DNA of 64,000 nt from a virus: the IMG/VR virus record IMGVR_UViG_3300033153_008400, positions 1 to 64,000 of that record, one strand, 5' to 3'. The notes under the pieces were generated by a model. It had not been told where the DNA came from and did no database searches. It was given only the letters and a program-made list of their open reading frames with translations. The position numbers were made by a program, and so were the translations under genes. How positions within the stretch are numbered: the stretch's first letter is position 1; every line of letters begins with the position of its first letter. Shown here piece by piece: positions 50,957 through 60,861 of the stretch.

Positions 50957-53900
50957 TGGGATGGTTAGACAAATATAATGATATTCCTAAAGCCCAAAGT
51001 GGTAAAGTAATTCCTCTTGATGAGGTTGAGATTGAAGGTTATAGTAGAGATAAACAAGCTTTATATGATAGATATGTAAAAGATAATCATTTTGATTCTG
51101 ATTCTACTCATGGAATTAACTTTCTTTATGATAAATATGTAACTCCTGATAGAAACTATATGAAAGAAGGATATGAGAAAGATTTAGCTAAGTATAATGA
51201 TAGTTTAAAATTATGGAAAATAGGTGAAGAAGAAAAAAGAAGATATTTTGAACTCCTTAAAAAAAATAATTTGTCTGCTGATGATTTATGGAATTATTCA
51301 AAGGAGCAAGGTATGTCAAGATCTGCTAAAATACAACCTATAAATTATAACAGAGTTCTTCGTGCTCAAAATCCTGAAAATATGTGGGGACAACGTTCAA
51401 ACGAAAATTATTATAGAACTATTACTAAAGAAGAAGGAGTAGATGAAGATAAAAATACTTATAGGTATTCTATTGATGGTAAAATAAAAAAAATTCCTTG
51501 GGACAGTAAAACAGCTTTTGAAATAGATCAAGGTTATCACACATTTAAAAAACCAACCAGACCAGTTCCACCTAAACCTAGAAAGAAGGTGGAAGTAATA
51601 AAAAGTAAAACAAAAAAAGTTTCCTCTATAAAACAAAAAGAAAATAATACACTAATACCAAGAAGAGAAACTCCTGTAAATATTAAATCTTATGATGTAA
51701 CACAAATACATGATAAACATTCAACAAGAGGAAAACACACTACACCAGAAAAGACTGAAGAATTATTTGATGATTATCAAAGGTTTAAAGATATTGAAGG
51801 TGGGCCAAGATTGAAGGTGATTCCTAATTATCAAGATGGTGGATGGTTAGGTAAATATGAAAATGGTGGAGTAATAAAAGATAACCGTGGACAATGGGAT
51901 CACCCAGGAGAGATCACAGAAATATCAGGAAATAAAATGAGAACAGATGGTTATGGAGATACATCATTATATGTAGTACCAGATAAAGGAAGTCCTAAAG
52001 TAATCCATGCTAATACAGGAACTCATGAATTTCCTGGAGCTACAAAGTTTACAGAATATCCAATGGCTCAAGATCATGGTGATTTAATGAAGAAAGATAA
52101 TACTAGAGTAGCTTCTCCTCATGTTAAAACATTTAATCCTCAACAAATAGAGAATGTTGCAAATAGTAACTGGGCATTTGAAAGTAGAATTAGACTTGAT
52201 GATGAATTATGGCAAGAAAGAGAAGATAATACTGTTTACCCTCCTGAATGGCCTGAGTTAAATCTTAAAGATAAAAGAAAAATTAGAGCTACTACAGGAA
52301 AACCAGTAAGACCTAAATATGATTTAATAGGAGATAAATATCAGTTAAATAATATAGATGATATAATGCAATATGCTAGACATAAGGGACTTACTAAAGA
52401 AGACTTATGGAATTTGGCAGCGATTGAGATGCAAGAGACTGGTTGGGGAAAAAGATCAGAAGGAACTGTAGGACATGTACTCGGTAATTATGGTGGTAAT
52501 GATGATGCAGAAAATTTTGTTAATGCTTATATAGCTAAAAAAGCAGAGGCTAAAAGATTAGGAATTACTGATCCTGCAAAAATACTTCAAATTTATAATG
52601 GTACAGGTATAGTAAGAAAAGATACTGAAAAAGATGTTCATGGTTATGAGATGAAGAAAATTTATGGTGTTTCTATTCCTAAGGAGGGAATAGATATGTC
52701 TAAGAATCCATTATATGGAAAACAGATTATAGATATTAGAGATAATGTATTGAAAAATGATGTTAATGTAAAAAAGTATATAGACTCTACTGCAGCATCT
52801 AAAGAACCTTTTCCTCAATATTTAATGCCTGAACAAATGAACTCTCCTTGGGAGAAGTACTTATGGAAACTTCAAATAGAACAAGAAAAGAAAGATTCAT
52901 TATTACATGCAGAACAAGAAGAAAAGAGAGTTAGAGATCTTTCAGGTGGAGAACTTTTTCCTATTGAGAAAGAATTAAAAGGAGGTAAGATAGAACAAAA
53001 TGGTGGTTGGATAGATAAAATGCAAGATGGTAATACAGTTTCTCAAACATGGGAAAAAACTACTGGAACTAATTGGTCTCAAGCTAAAGAACGTGGTTTG
53101 ACAGATGGTTCTTATGATAATAATATTAAATTATTAAATGACCTGAAAAGTGGTATGTACGATAGAGATACACCAAATACACCTATTTCAGAAAATACTA
53201 ATTTTAATGAAGCTTTTGCTAAAGCTAGAAAGATTAAAGGAGCTAATAAATTATTTAGATACGAAGGTAAAATATATGGTACAAACATAGCTAATGAAAA
53301 ATTTAATCCTACTGATGCTGAATTAAAACAATTTAAAATAGATACTCCTGAAGTAAAACAAAATATTAAAGAAAATATTAAAATTATAAATTCACCTTAT
53401 GTTTCTACAGCTACAGTAGATAATACGCCTATAACAGGAGAACCAAAATGGCAGAATTGGAATGATATTAGAGCTAGGGATGCCGAACTTAATAAAATGA
53501 GTAATGTAGACCTAATCAATCAATATCATAAAAGAGATACCAAGACTACTAGTTATACAGTAAAAAGTGGAGATAACTTAAGTGAAATAGCTAGAGATAA
53601 TGGTGTTACTTTACAAGATCTTAAAACATCTAATAATTTAAAAAGTGATTTGATAAAACCAAATCAAAAGTTATCTATAGAAATTGCTCCAGAAGGAGCT
53701 ACTCAATATTTAATTATTGATAAGAAAACAGGGAAGAGTCATTTATATAGAGGAGGTAAAGAAGTAGCATCCTTTGATATGTTAGTAGGAGAAAATGAAG
53801 GAGATGCTCAAACTGTAACCAAAGTAAAAGATCCTTCTGATGATGGTATACCTATTACTAGTGAAGAATCTAAAACAGCAAAAGCAGATTGGCCTGCAGG

Positions 53901-54984
53901 AAATAAATCAACGGGTGCAGGAGAATTCACTATTAGTGTTGCTAGTCCAACATCTGAAAGACAATATGGTAGAGGACCTTCATTTAATTTAAAAAATAAT
54001 GTTGGTGATGAGATATCTACTACTTTGCATGGTGCTCCTGGGAGGAGAAATTATTTTGGTTCGAGTAATCCTAAACGTTCCAATGGTTGTATTAATGGTA
54101 AATGTAAAGATTTAGATGAGCTTTATAATACTTATGGTTTAACAAAAGGAGATAAGGTTTATATTTTACCTGAAGATGAAGGAAATAATTTTATTATAAG
54201 AAATAATAAATTAGTATTTGATGTTAATTCTGAAAAGGATTATGAGAACTATACAGATAAAAGAGGTAAACCACAAAAAGGTCAAGGTATAAATAGAACT
54301 GTAAATAGCTTAAAATATAACCCTATTAAAATAGAATTTGATGAAGGTAGATTTAGAGAGGAAAAATTTACTGCACTTGATTTTGATGATGAGAAAGAAC
54401 TAAATAATGTAGTTAAACCTTTTATAGCAGCGTTGTCAAAAGATAAACAGCAATTAATGAAAGATTTAAAAATAGATGGAGATATTTATAATGAAATAGC
54501 TAAAGCTACTTTTGGTATATTTGGAGTAGAAAGTACATTTGGAGACACAAACCTAGGTATAACTAATCTGGGTAAAGGTATTTACAGAAAAAGTGTAGAT
54601 TGGTTAAATGAGAAAGGTTATACTAATAAGAAAACTCCTGGAGCACCTGATACTAAAACAGAAAGTATGTATAATGCTATTATGGGAAATGAAGAATTTG
54701 CATCTTCTGGATTAACACAAGTAGTTTGGGGACAACTTTCTGCTTCAGAGAAAAAAACATTATATAAGTATAATATTTATAGTGTACGTAGTCTTAACAA
54801 TCCTAAAAAAGCAGCATTAGCTACATTAATTATACTAGGACACAGATATAATAATGAAATTAAAGGAAAGAAAAATCCTTCTAATATAGAGAGTGATTTA
54901 GCTTTTGCATGGAATCACGGTAAAAAATATGACATGAGAGTAAAACATGCCACAAGATTCATTAACTTAAAAGAATTAAGATAA
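50956..54984 (+). CDS. Giant virion protein with lysozyme-like, LysM and L,D-transpeptidase-like domains
   Basis: 1342 aa. N-terminus MGWLDKYNDIPKAQSGKVIP; a related motif recurs at about residues 295 (YQDGGWLGKYENGG) and 680 (QNGGWIDKMQDGN). Residues about 465-610 resemble a lysozyme or glucosaminidase-like fold (LTKEDLWNLAAIEMQETGWG). A LysM domain is clear at 865-910 (YTVKSGDNLSEIARDNGVTL, NLKSDLIKPNQKL). An L,D-transpeptidase (YkuD-like) domain follows (915-1065) with His1025 in TLHGAPGRR and Cys1045 in SNGCINGKC. The last 155 residues (FGIFGVESTFGDTNLGITNL...SGLTQVVWGQ) look like a second lytic-transglycosylase-type domain. It likely enters with the DNA or sits at the tail end to open the cell wall. 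Confidence 0.75.
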   Translation: MGWLDKYNDIPKAQSGKVIPLDEVEIEGYSRDKQALYDRYVKDNHFDSDSTHGINFLYDKYVTPDRNYMKEGYEKDLAKYNDSLKLWKIGEEEKRRYFELLKKNNLSADDLWNYSKEQGMSRSAKIQPINYNRVLRAQNPENMWGQRSNENYYRTITKEEGVDEDKNTYRYSIDGKIKKIPWDSKTAFEIDQGYHTFKKPTRPVPPKPRKKVEVIKSKTKKVSSIKQKENNTLIPRRETPVNIKSYDVTQIHDKHSTRGKHTTPEKTEELFDDYQRFKDIEGGPRLKVIPNYQDGGWLGKYENGGVIKDNRGQWDHPGEITEISGNKMRTDGYGDTSLYVVPDKGSPKVIHANTGTHEFPGATKFTEYPMAQDHGDLMKKDNTRVASPHVKTFNPQQIENVANSNWAFESRIRLDDELWQEREDNTVYPPEWPELNLKDKRKIRATTGKPVRPKYDLIGDKYQLNNIDDIMQYARHKGLTKEDLWNLAAIEMQETGWGKRSEGTVGHVLGNYGGNDDAENFVNAYIAKKAEAKRLGITDPAKILQIYNGTGIVRKDTEKDVHGYEMKKIYGVSIPKEGIDMSKNPLYGKQIIDIRDNVLKNDVNVKKYIDSTAASKEPFPQYLMPEQMNSPWEKYLWKLQIEQEKKDSLLHAEQEEKRVRDLSGGELFPIEKELKGGKIEQNGGWIDKMQDGNTVSQTWEKTTGTNWSQAKERGLTDGSYDNNIKLLNDLKSGMYDRDTPNTPISENTNFNEAFAKARKIKGANKLFRYEGKIYGTNIANEKFNPTDAELKQFKIDTPEVKQNIKENIKIINSPYVSTATVDNTPITGEPKWQNWNDIRARDAELNKMSNVDLINQYHKRDTKTTSYTVKSGDNLSEIARDNGVTLQDLKTSNNLKSDLIKPNQKLSIEIAPEGATQYLIIDKKTGKSHLYRGGKEVASFDMLVGENEGDAQTVTKVKDPSDDGIPITSEESKTAKADWPAGNKSTGAGEFTISVASPTSERQYGRGPSFNLKNNVGDEISTTLHGAPGRRNYFGSSNPKRSNGCINGKCKDLDELYNTYGLTKGDKVYILPEDEGNNFIIRNNKLVFDVNSEKDYENYTDKRGKPQKGQGINRTVNSLKYNPIKIEFDEGRFREEKFTALDFDDEKELNNVVKPFIAALSKDKQQLMKDLKIDGDIYNEIAKATFGIFGVESTFGDTNLGITNLGKGIYRKSVDWLNEKGYTNKKTPGAPDTKTESMYNAIMGNEEFASSGLTQVVWGQLSASEKKTLYKYNIYSVRSLNNPKKAALATLIILGHRYNNEIKGKKNPSNIESDLAFAWNHGKKYDMRVKHATRFINLKELR

Positions 54985-55026
54985 ATCATTACCTTTGAAT
55001 AAAATATAATTTAATACCTACACACA

Positions 55027-57864
55027 ATGAGAGCACAAATGTTTAAAATCGCAGGAGTTAAGACTGAAAAGGAGTTTTATAAGAAGTTTCCAAACGAAGC
55101 ATCTTTTATGAAAAAACATGGAAAAGCTTTTAAGAAAGCTCAAGATGGTTTTATGGATAAGATGGGAGGAGTTGCTGGTTTGGCAGGTATAGCTGGAGAT
55201 ACTGCAGGTATGATAAGTGCGTTTGGAAAACAGAGTGACATGGTTGATACTACTGAACAACAAAAACAAATCACTGCTCTTAATGTTCAGGCTATGGCAA
55301 TACCAGGAGAAAAAATTGAGAATCAATATTATCGACCTGAAGATGCTGCATTTTCATATGATCAGTTTAGCCCAGGTTCTGTAAATACTAATATTCTCAC
55401 ACAAGATGGTGGTATATTTAAAAAAGCTCAAGACGGCAAATATATTCCTATAGCTCAGAATAATTATAATTGGAATCCTAATCAGATGGTAGGTCCTAAT
55501 GACCAACCTGAAAATATTGGACAACCTAAAGTACCTCAATCAAACAATAGAACTGGATTTAAAGATTGGTTTGGAAAACCAGCAACATCAGATCAATTTG
55601 ATAAAGATGGTAATATACTTCAGACAGGAATGAATAATGGTCAAATGGTTGCTGAAACTATGGACAAAGTAGCTGGTGTAGCTGGTATGAAAAATCATAA
55701 ATCTGCTTATGGTAAGGCAGGTAAACTTATAGGAAATGTAGCAGGTAAATTTATTCCTATTCCTGGCGCAGGTGCTGTATTAGGTAAAGGTTTAGAATTA
55801 ATTGGTTCAGCAGTTGATCCTCAAGCTAGAAAAATCAAGAAAAACCAGAATGCGATAGAACGTAGTATGAATCAAATGACAGGTATGGGTGTAGGAGCTT
55901 CAGTCCAAGGAATGTATAGTGCAAATGTACAAGATGGTGGTGAGTATACTACTATGGATGAAGATGTACAAGTATTGGGAGATGGAGCAATTGAAACATC
56001 ATCATTTAATCCTACTATTGAAGGTGGAGGTGAATCTGCAAATATTTATGGTGATGCTCATCGTGGCCCCAATGGAGATGATGGTGGTGTAACTCTTGAT
56101 GTGAATGGTAAACGTATCAAAGGTGAGGGAGGAGAAGTTATCTCTTCGTTAGGAGATAAGAAGATAATATATGGTAATCTTCCTATAACTAAAATTACTG
56201 CAGATACATTGTTAGGAGACTCTATGGCCGCAGGTAAAAAATCTAAGAATTATGCTAAAGGTATTAACAAAGATGAGGATAAATCTAATAAAGCTTTAGA
56301 GAAGAATATGAAATCATTAAATGAATTGGTGGTGAGATCTTCTTTTGATAAGTTAAAATTAAAAGGATTAGAAGCAATGGATTTAGGACATAATATGAGG
56401 CTTGGTATAGCTGCTGAGAAAAAACAAAATTTAGCAGATTGGCAAAGCTCTGTTACTGAAACTGCAGATGAGTTTGGTATTGTAGCTAATGATTTAGCTA
56501 GAGGCAAAATTAAAGTTGATAAAGGTGCATTTACACCTTCTAATGCTACAACTGCTCAAGAGGGTATTGAAATTCCTATAGCTCAAGATCATGCTGGAGC
56601 TAAAGATCAAGAAGATAGAAAAACATTTACTAAAGGAGAAATAGAACAATATAAAAAAGATGGTTGGAAATTATCTGATGATGGAAAAACTCTTACACTT
56701 AAAGGTACAAATGAGACTAAAGAACTTGTATTTAAAGGTGAGGAAGGAAGTGGTGGAGATAGTAAAGTGATTAAAGGTAAATCTAAAACCTGGAATGAAG
56801 CGTGGAATACAAGAGATAAGAAATTATATCCAGAATCTGAATATACAAAAGAACAGTATATTGTTGAAGCTAAACGTCAAAAAGCTGCTAATCCTGAAAT
56901 GTATACAGAATATGAAGCAGGTAAAAAAGATCGAACGATTACTACTCCAATTGTGCAACCTACACAAGATAAGTATAAAACTATTCCAGGGTCTCCAGAT
57001 AAGAATATGTATTTAGATGACCCTACTGGTGAAGATGAAAAGAAAAAATTTGGTGTAGGAGATGCTATGGCTATAGCTAATGGAATACTTCCTTATGCGC
57101 GCCCTAGTGATGCAGATGATTTTGACCACAGACAATTATATGGAGAAATGTTTGCTCTTTCACACAATAAGGTAGAACCTGTAAAAGCACAACAATATCA
57201 CCCTCAATTAGATGTTCCTTTTGATATTTCTTTACAAGACCAAAGGAATGATGTTACAGCAGCGACTAGATCTGCGAGTAAATTAGCAGGATACAATCCT
57301 GCAGCTCAGGCAATGATAGCAGCTCAATCATATGAACCTCTTAATAAAATCAATGCAGAAGAATTTAGACTGAATCAAGCTAAAAAAGATCAAGTGTACA
57401 GTGATAACAGAGCTACTATGAATCAAGCTCAGCTTACTAACTTAGGTATATTAGATCAACAAGCTAATCGTCAATCAATAGCTAAATCTAATACTAAAGA
57501 AGCTACTCAATTAGCATTAAATTCTATTGGTGACAAATATGCTAAGCACAGATTAGAAAATAAGACTTTAGGTATTTATGAGAACATATACAACTATCGT
57601 TTTGGTGACAATAATATAGCTCAGAATATGAATCCTTTTGCTAGATTTAATATGCAAGGAAGTGGTAATATGGGCTCAATGACTAATGATCAACAACTTC
57701 TATATCTTGAAGATAAAGTAGATTATATGAAAAAAGCTAGAAAAGAAAGAATAAAGTCATCAGGTATTCCTAGTAACGCCAATCCTCCTTGGAATGGAGG
57801 ATATGGACAAGATGGGGTAACTATCAAAAAGACTAATCTAGTAAAAGCTCTTAAGAATTACTAA
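55027..57864 (+). CDS. Large internal virion protein, function unknown
   Basis: 945 aa. Basic start (MRAQMFKIAGVKTEKEFYKK) and recurrent short motifs AQDG or QDGG at residues about 39, 122, 134, 303, 517 and near the C-terminus (GYGQDGVTIKK). A Gly/Ala-rich helical segment at 200-265 (LIGNVAGKFIPIPGAGAVLG) may insert in membranes. Downstream of the muzzle-like gene, this place in crAss-like phages is held by cargo proteins ejected with DNA. Confidence 0.7.
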   Translation: MRAQMFKIAGVKTEKEFYKKFPNEASFMKKHGKAFKKAQDGFMDKMGGVAGLAGIAGDTAGMISAFGKQSDMVDTTEQQKQITALNVQAMAIPGEKIENQYYRPEDAAFSYDQFSPGSVNTNILTQDGGIFKKAQDGKYIPIAQNNYNWNPNQMVGPNDQPENIGQPKVPQSNNRTGFKDWFGKPATSDQFDKDGNILQTGMNNGQMVAETMDKVAGVAGMKNHKSAYGKAGKLIGNVAGKFIPIPGAGAVLGKGLELIGSAVDPQARKIKKNQNAIERSMNQMTGMGVGASVQGMYSANVQDGGEYTTMDEDVQVLGDGAIETSSFNPTIEGGGESANIYGDAHRGPNGDDGGVTLDVNGKRIKGEGGEVISSLGDKKIIYGNLPITKITADTLLGDSMAAGKKSKNYAKGINKDEDKSNKALEKNMKSLNELVVRSSFDKLKLKGLEAMDLGHNMRLGIAAEKKQNLADWQSSVTETADEFGIVANDLARGKIKVDKGAFTPSNATTAQEGIEIPIAQDHAGAKDQEDRKTFTKGEIEQYKKDGWKLSDDGKTLTLKGTNETKELVFKGEEGSGGDSKVIKGKSKTWNEAWNTRDKKLYPESEYTKEQYIVEAKRQKAANPEMYTEYEAGKKDRTITTPIVQPTQDKYKTIPGSPDKNMYLDDPTGEDEKKKFGVGDAMAIANGILPYARPSDADDFDHRQLYGEMFALSHNKVEPVKAQQYHPQLDVPFDISLQDQRNDVTAATRSASKLAGYNPAAQAMIAAQSYEPLNKINAEEFRLNQAKKDQVYSDNRATMNQAQLTNLGILDQQANRQSIAKSNTKEATQLALNSIGDKYAKHRLENKTLGIYENIYNYRFGDNNIAQNMNPFARFNMQGSGNMGSMTNDQQLLYLEDKVDYMKKARKERIKSSGIPSNANPPWNGGYGQDGVTIKKTNLVKALKNY

Positions 57865-57911
57865 CTAAGTTAGTTATAAATTATTAACTAAATTTGTTAG
57901 TTAGTAATTGT
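57858..57911 (+). repeat. Inverted repeats of CTAACTAA type after the 945-aa gene
   Basis: TTACTAACTAA at 57858 and its complement at the far end, about 57896-57907, enclose a second, smaller palindrome (TAACTAAGTTAG). Lacks a T run, so it may be a regulatory hairpin or operator rather than a plain terminator. Confidence 0.55.
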
Positions 57912-57947
57912 ATATAAATATAATAACATGTAAATTTGATAAATTTG
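57907..57947 (+). promoter_or_regulatory. Promoter candidate before the 964-aa gene
   Basis: ATTG (57907-57910), 20-nt spacer, TAAATTTG (57931-57938), with a second TAAATTTG at 57940-57947. The -7 element is exact and the spacing equals that at 21721; the -33 element has one mismatch. The gene starts at 57967. Confidence 0.65.
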
Positions 57948-57966
57948 CGTATTTAAAATAAACACT

Positions 57967-60861
57967 ATGGCCAGTTATACTGATAAAGCACCAACTTTTA
58001 GTCCTTATGTAGCACAGAAACCCGTTGATGCTATGGTTAAAGTTGGTATGTATAAACAAGCTCAGTATCAACAGGGGTACGAGAAAATACAAGATAGCAT
58101 TGACAATATTGCAGGGTTAGATATTGTTCGTCCACAAGATAAAGCACACTTACAGACTAAGTTAAATGAACTGGGTACAAAATTACAAAGTGTGGCTGCT
58201 GCTGATTTCTCAAACTTTCAATTAAGTAATTCTGTTGCAGGTATGGCAAGCAGTCTTATTAAAGACCCAGGTATAAGTGGGGCCGTAGGTGCTACTCAAC
58301 GTTTTAAAAGAGAACAAGAATTTGTTGCTGCTGCTAAAAAAGATGGTACATTGACTCCAGATAATTTATTACACTATCAAAAACAAGTGAAGTCATATTT
58401 TGATGATGAAGAAATAGGAGCTTCTTTTAATGGTCAGTATGTACCTCATTTTGATGTATTTGAATTTGCCAAAGAAACTTTCTCTGAGATATTACCAGAT
58501 GGTATGAGTTATGATGAAGTATTCATATTAGGTAAAGATGGTTTACCCGTAGAAGATAAAAACGGGAATTTGATGTATGCCCCTGCTATGACTAGAATTA
58601 TGAAAGAAGGCAGGTTCCCTGAAAAAGTCAGGCAAACCTTAAATCAAATTTTTTCTGATCCTAGAGTAGCTCAACAGTTACAAATTAGTGGAGAATATAA
58701 TTATCAAGGATTAGATTCGGATGCTCTGATTGCTAAAACTAATAGATTAAAAGATAAAGTATCTGCATCTTATGAAGAAAAAAGAATAGAACTTGGTGCT
58801 CAATTAATGGCAGGAAGAGATGTTCAAAAACAATTAGATGAATTAGATGTCCAAAAACAAAGGTCAATCGACTATTATGAATCATTAGCAGAATTAGCAG
58901 GAAAAGACTCTGAAAGAGCTAGAGGTGCCTTATATAAAGATGAAGTTAATTCTAGGTATACTACAATGTTTGGTCAAATTAAAACAGAGACACAAATATT
59001 ATCTAGTCCTCCAGCAAATTTTCAGTTTAAATTAAAACAGGAAGCTAATGATATATGGCAGTGGGAACAGGAACAACTATATAAAAGGGATCGAGATAAA
59101 ATAGAAGATTCACAGTGGCAAGCAACTCATGATCAAAGAGCAAAATTAGCTGGTGATAAATTAAAAGCTGATAATGCTGGATTAGATGGAGGAGGTACGG
59201 GGCCTGCAGGAAGTGGTGGTGCTCTTCAAGGACCTGAAGATGCTAATTTTGACAACTCTAGTTTCCAACAACAAAATTATATAAATGCTGGTGTACGTCT
59301 AAAAGAAGCTAATAATGCATTAGTATATAAATTTTTAACAGATACTAATGGAGTTCTTGAAGATGAAGTAAAGGATATGGTGACACAGGGAGTGTTATCT
59401 GAAACAGAAGCAATAAATTTTGTAATTGATAGGGAATCCAAAGGAGTTATACTTGATGAAGAGCTTCAAAGAGTTAATGCTATCAGAATATCAAATAGTC
59501 AAGAACCTCAAACTAAGCAAGAGTTATATGTTGAAAAAGTTATAGATGCTACTTCAAAGGAATTATTCAGTATGCGTCCACAAGACAGACAACAAAAGCC
59601 TATATCTACACATTTATTAAGAGAACAAATAAAAGCTAATAAAGCTTTTACTGCTGAAAGTCTTGATAATAAGACAATAGAAGATGCACTTCTTATAGAT
59701 TTTAAAGATCAATCCGAACCAGAGTTAATTGCATCGGTAGAGCCTCAAACTATGGTGTATAAGGATATAGAATATGAGTTATCCCCAAAAGATATAGTTG
59801 ACTTAGCTATTATTAGAAGAGGAACTAAGCATAGAATATTTGGATTTTTAGATAATAGATTGGCTAGAAGAGCAGCAGAACAGGCACAGAATAGACTTAA
59901 AGCAAATGGTAAAGGACCTGTAATTGATGCTATGCGTGCAGATTTAGTTGTGCATGATGCAAGTCAAGATCCATTTAATTATATACCTTCATTAATTAAA
60001 GATAATGTTATTCAGATAGGAATAGAAGCTTACAAATATGAATCAGAGAGAGGAGTTCCTACTAGAAAATGGGATCAAATGTTTAAAGTTTATGATGCAA
60101 TCAATAATGAGAAGTCTATACAGAGGATGGAGAGAAGAGAGGAAATTACAAAAGAAGTGTATTCTAAGAATCCTAATTTAAATACAGGACTTCTTACTGG
60201 AAACACAGAAACAGATAAAAAGACTATAACAGCGTTGTCACGAATGGCTGGAGAATATAATGAAATAGGACAAAATATGTCTCCTACTTTTGCAGCATTT
60301 TATACACATATAAATGATGCAAGGAAAAATGAGTATGGTATAGGCACAAGTGTAGTTACTGGTGCTGATAATCAGCCTGCAGTCTCTGTGAAAATATATG
60401 ATAGTACTCTTGATGGAGGAAAAAATACTCCTGCTATGGTTATTACTGATGCACAAGCGAAAGAATTACAAGTAGATACAGGAAGATTATTTGATACACC
60501 AGAGGTACACAATGTAAGAAAGACACTTGATAATCAAGGTAAGACTAGTAAATGGAATATTGAAGAATTATCTACTTATTTAAAAATTGGTGGAGGATAT
60601 TTTACAATGAATGATTTACCTTATTTAGAATCGAACATTGTGGATGTTCAAGCAAATATTGAAAAAAGAGGGAATATGTATTTTCCTATCCTTTATATCA
60701 ATAACGGGGAAGTGAGATTCACAGAATGGCTAACAGAGTCTTCTAATTTGGGTGATGTAGTAAGAGAAATAAAAAATAGTGATGCTCTATTAATTAATAG
60801 TTTAATATCAGAAGAATATGTCAAACGGCAAACCGAATACAATAACAGGGTCAAAGAGTAG
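57967..60861 (+). CDS. Large virion protein, function unknown
   Basis: 964 aa, mostly helical with long Gln/Lys/Glu-rich stretches (GMYKQAQYQQGYEKIQDSID), start MASYTDKAPTFSPYVAQKPV. A Gly-rich linker lies at about residue 406 (LDGGGTGPAGSGGALQGPED). No enzymatic motif recognised. Synteny suggests a cargo or internal virion protein. Own promoter candidate just upstream; the following gene overlaps its end by 44 nt. Confidence 0.75.
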   Translation: MASYTDKAPTFSPYVAQKPVDAMVKVGMYKQAQYQQGYEKIQDSIDNIAGLDIVRPQDKAHLQTKLNELGTKLQSVAAADFSNFQLSNSVAGMASSLIKDPGISGAVGATQRFKREQEFVAAAKKDGTLTPDNLLHYQKQVKSYFDDEEIGASFNGQYVPHFDVFEFAKETFSEILPDGMSYDEVFILGKDGLPVEDKNGNLMYAPAMTRIMKEGRFPEKVRQTLNQIFSDPRVAQQLQISGEYNYQGLDSDALIAKTNRLKDKVSASYEEKRIELGAQLMAGRDVQKQLDELDVQKQRSIDYYESLAELAGKDSERARGALYKDEVNSRYTTMFGQIKTETQILSSPPANFQFKLKQEANDIWQWEQEQLYKRDRDKIEDSQWQATHDQRAKLAGDKLKADNAGLDGGGTGPAGSGGALQGPEDANFDNSSFQQQNYINAGVRLKEANNALVYKFLTDTNGVLEDEVKDMVTQGVLSETEAINFVIDRESKGVILDEELQRVNAIRISNSQEPQTKQELYVEKVIDATSKELFSMRPQDRQQKPISTHLLREQIKANKAFTAESLDNKTIEDALLIDFKDQSEPELIASVEPQTMVYKDIEYELSPKDIVDLAIIRRGTKHRIFGFLDNRLARRAAEQAQNRLKANGKGPVIDAMRADLVVHDASQDPFNYIPSLIKDNVIQIGIEAYKYESERGVPTRKWDQMFKVYDAINNEKSIQRMERREEITKEVYSKNPNLNTGLLTGNTETDKKTITALSRMAGEYNEIGQNMSPTFAAFYTHINDARKNEYGIGTSVVTGADNQPAVSVKIYDSTLDGGKNTPAMVITDAQAKELQVDTGRLFDTPEVHNVRKTLDNQGKTSKWNIEELSTYLKIGGGYFTMNDLPYLESNIVDVQANIEKRGNMYFPILYINNGEVRFTEWLTESSNLGDVVREIKNSDALLINSLISEEYVKRQTEYNNRVKE

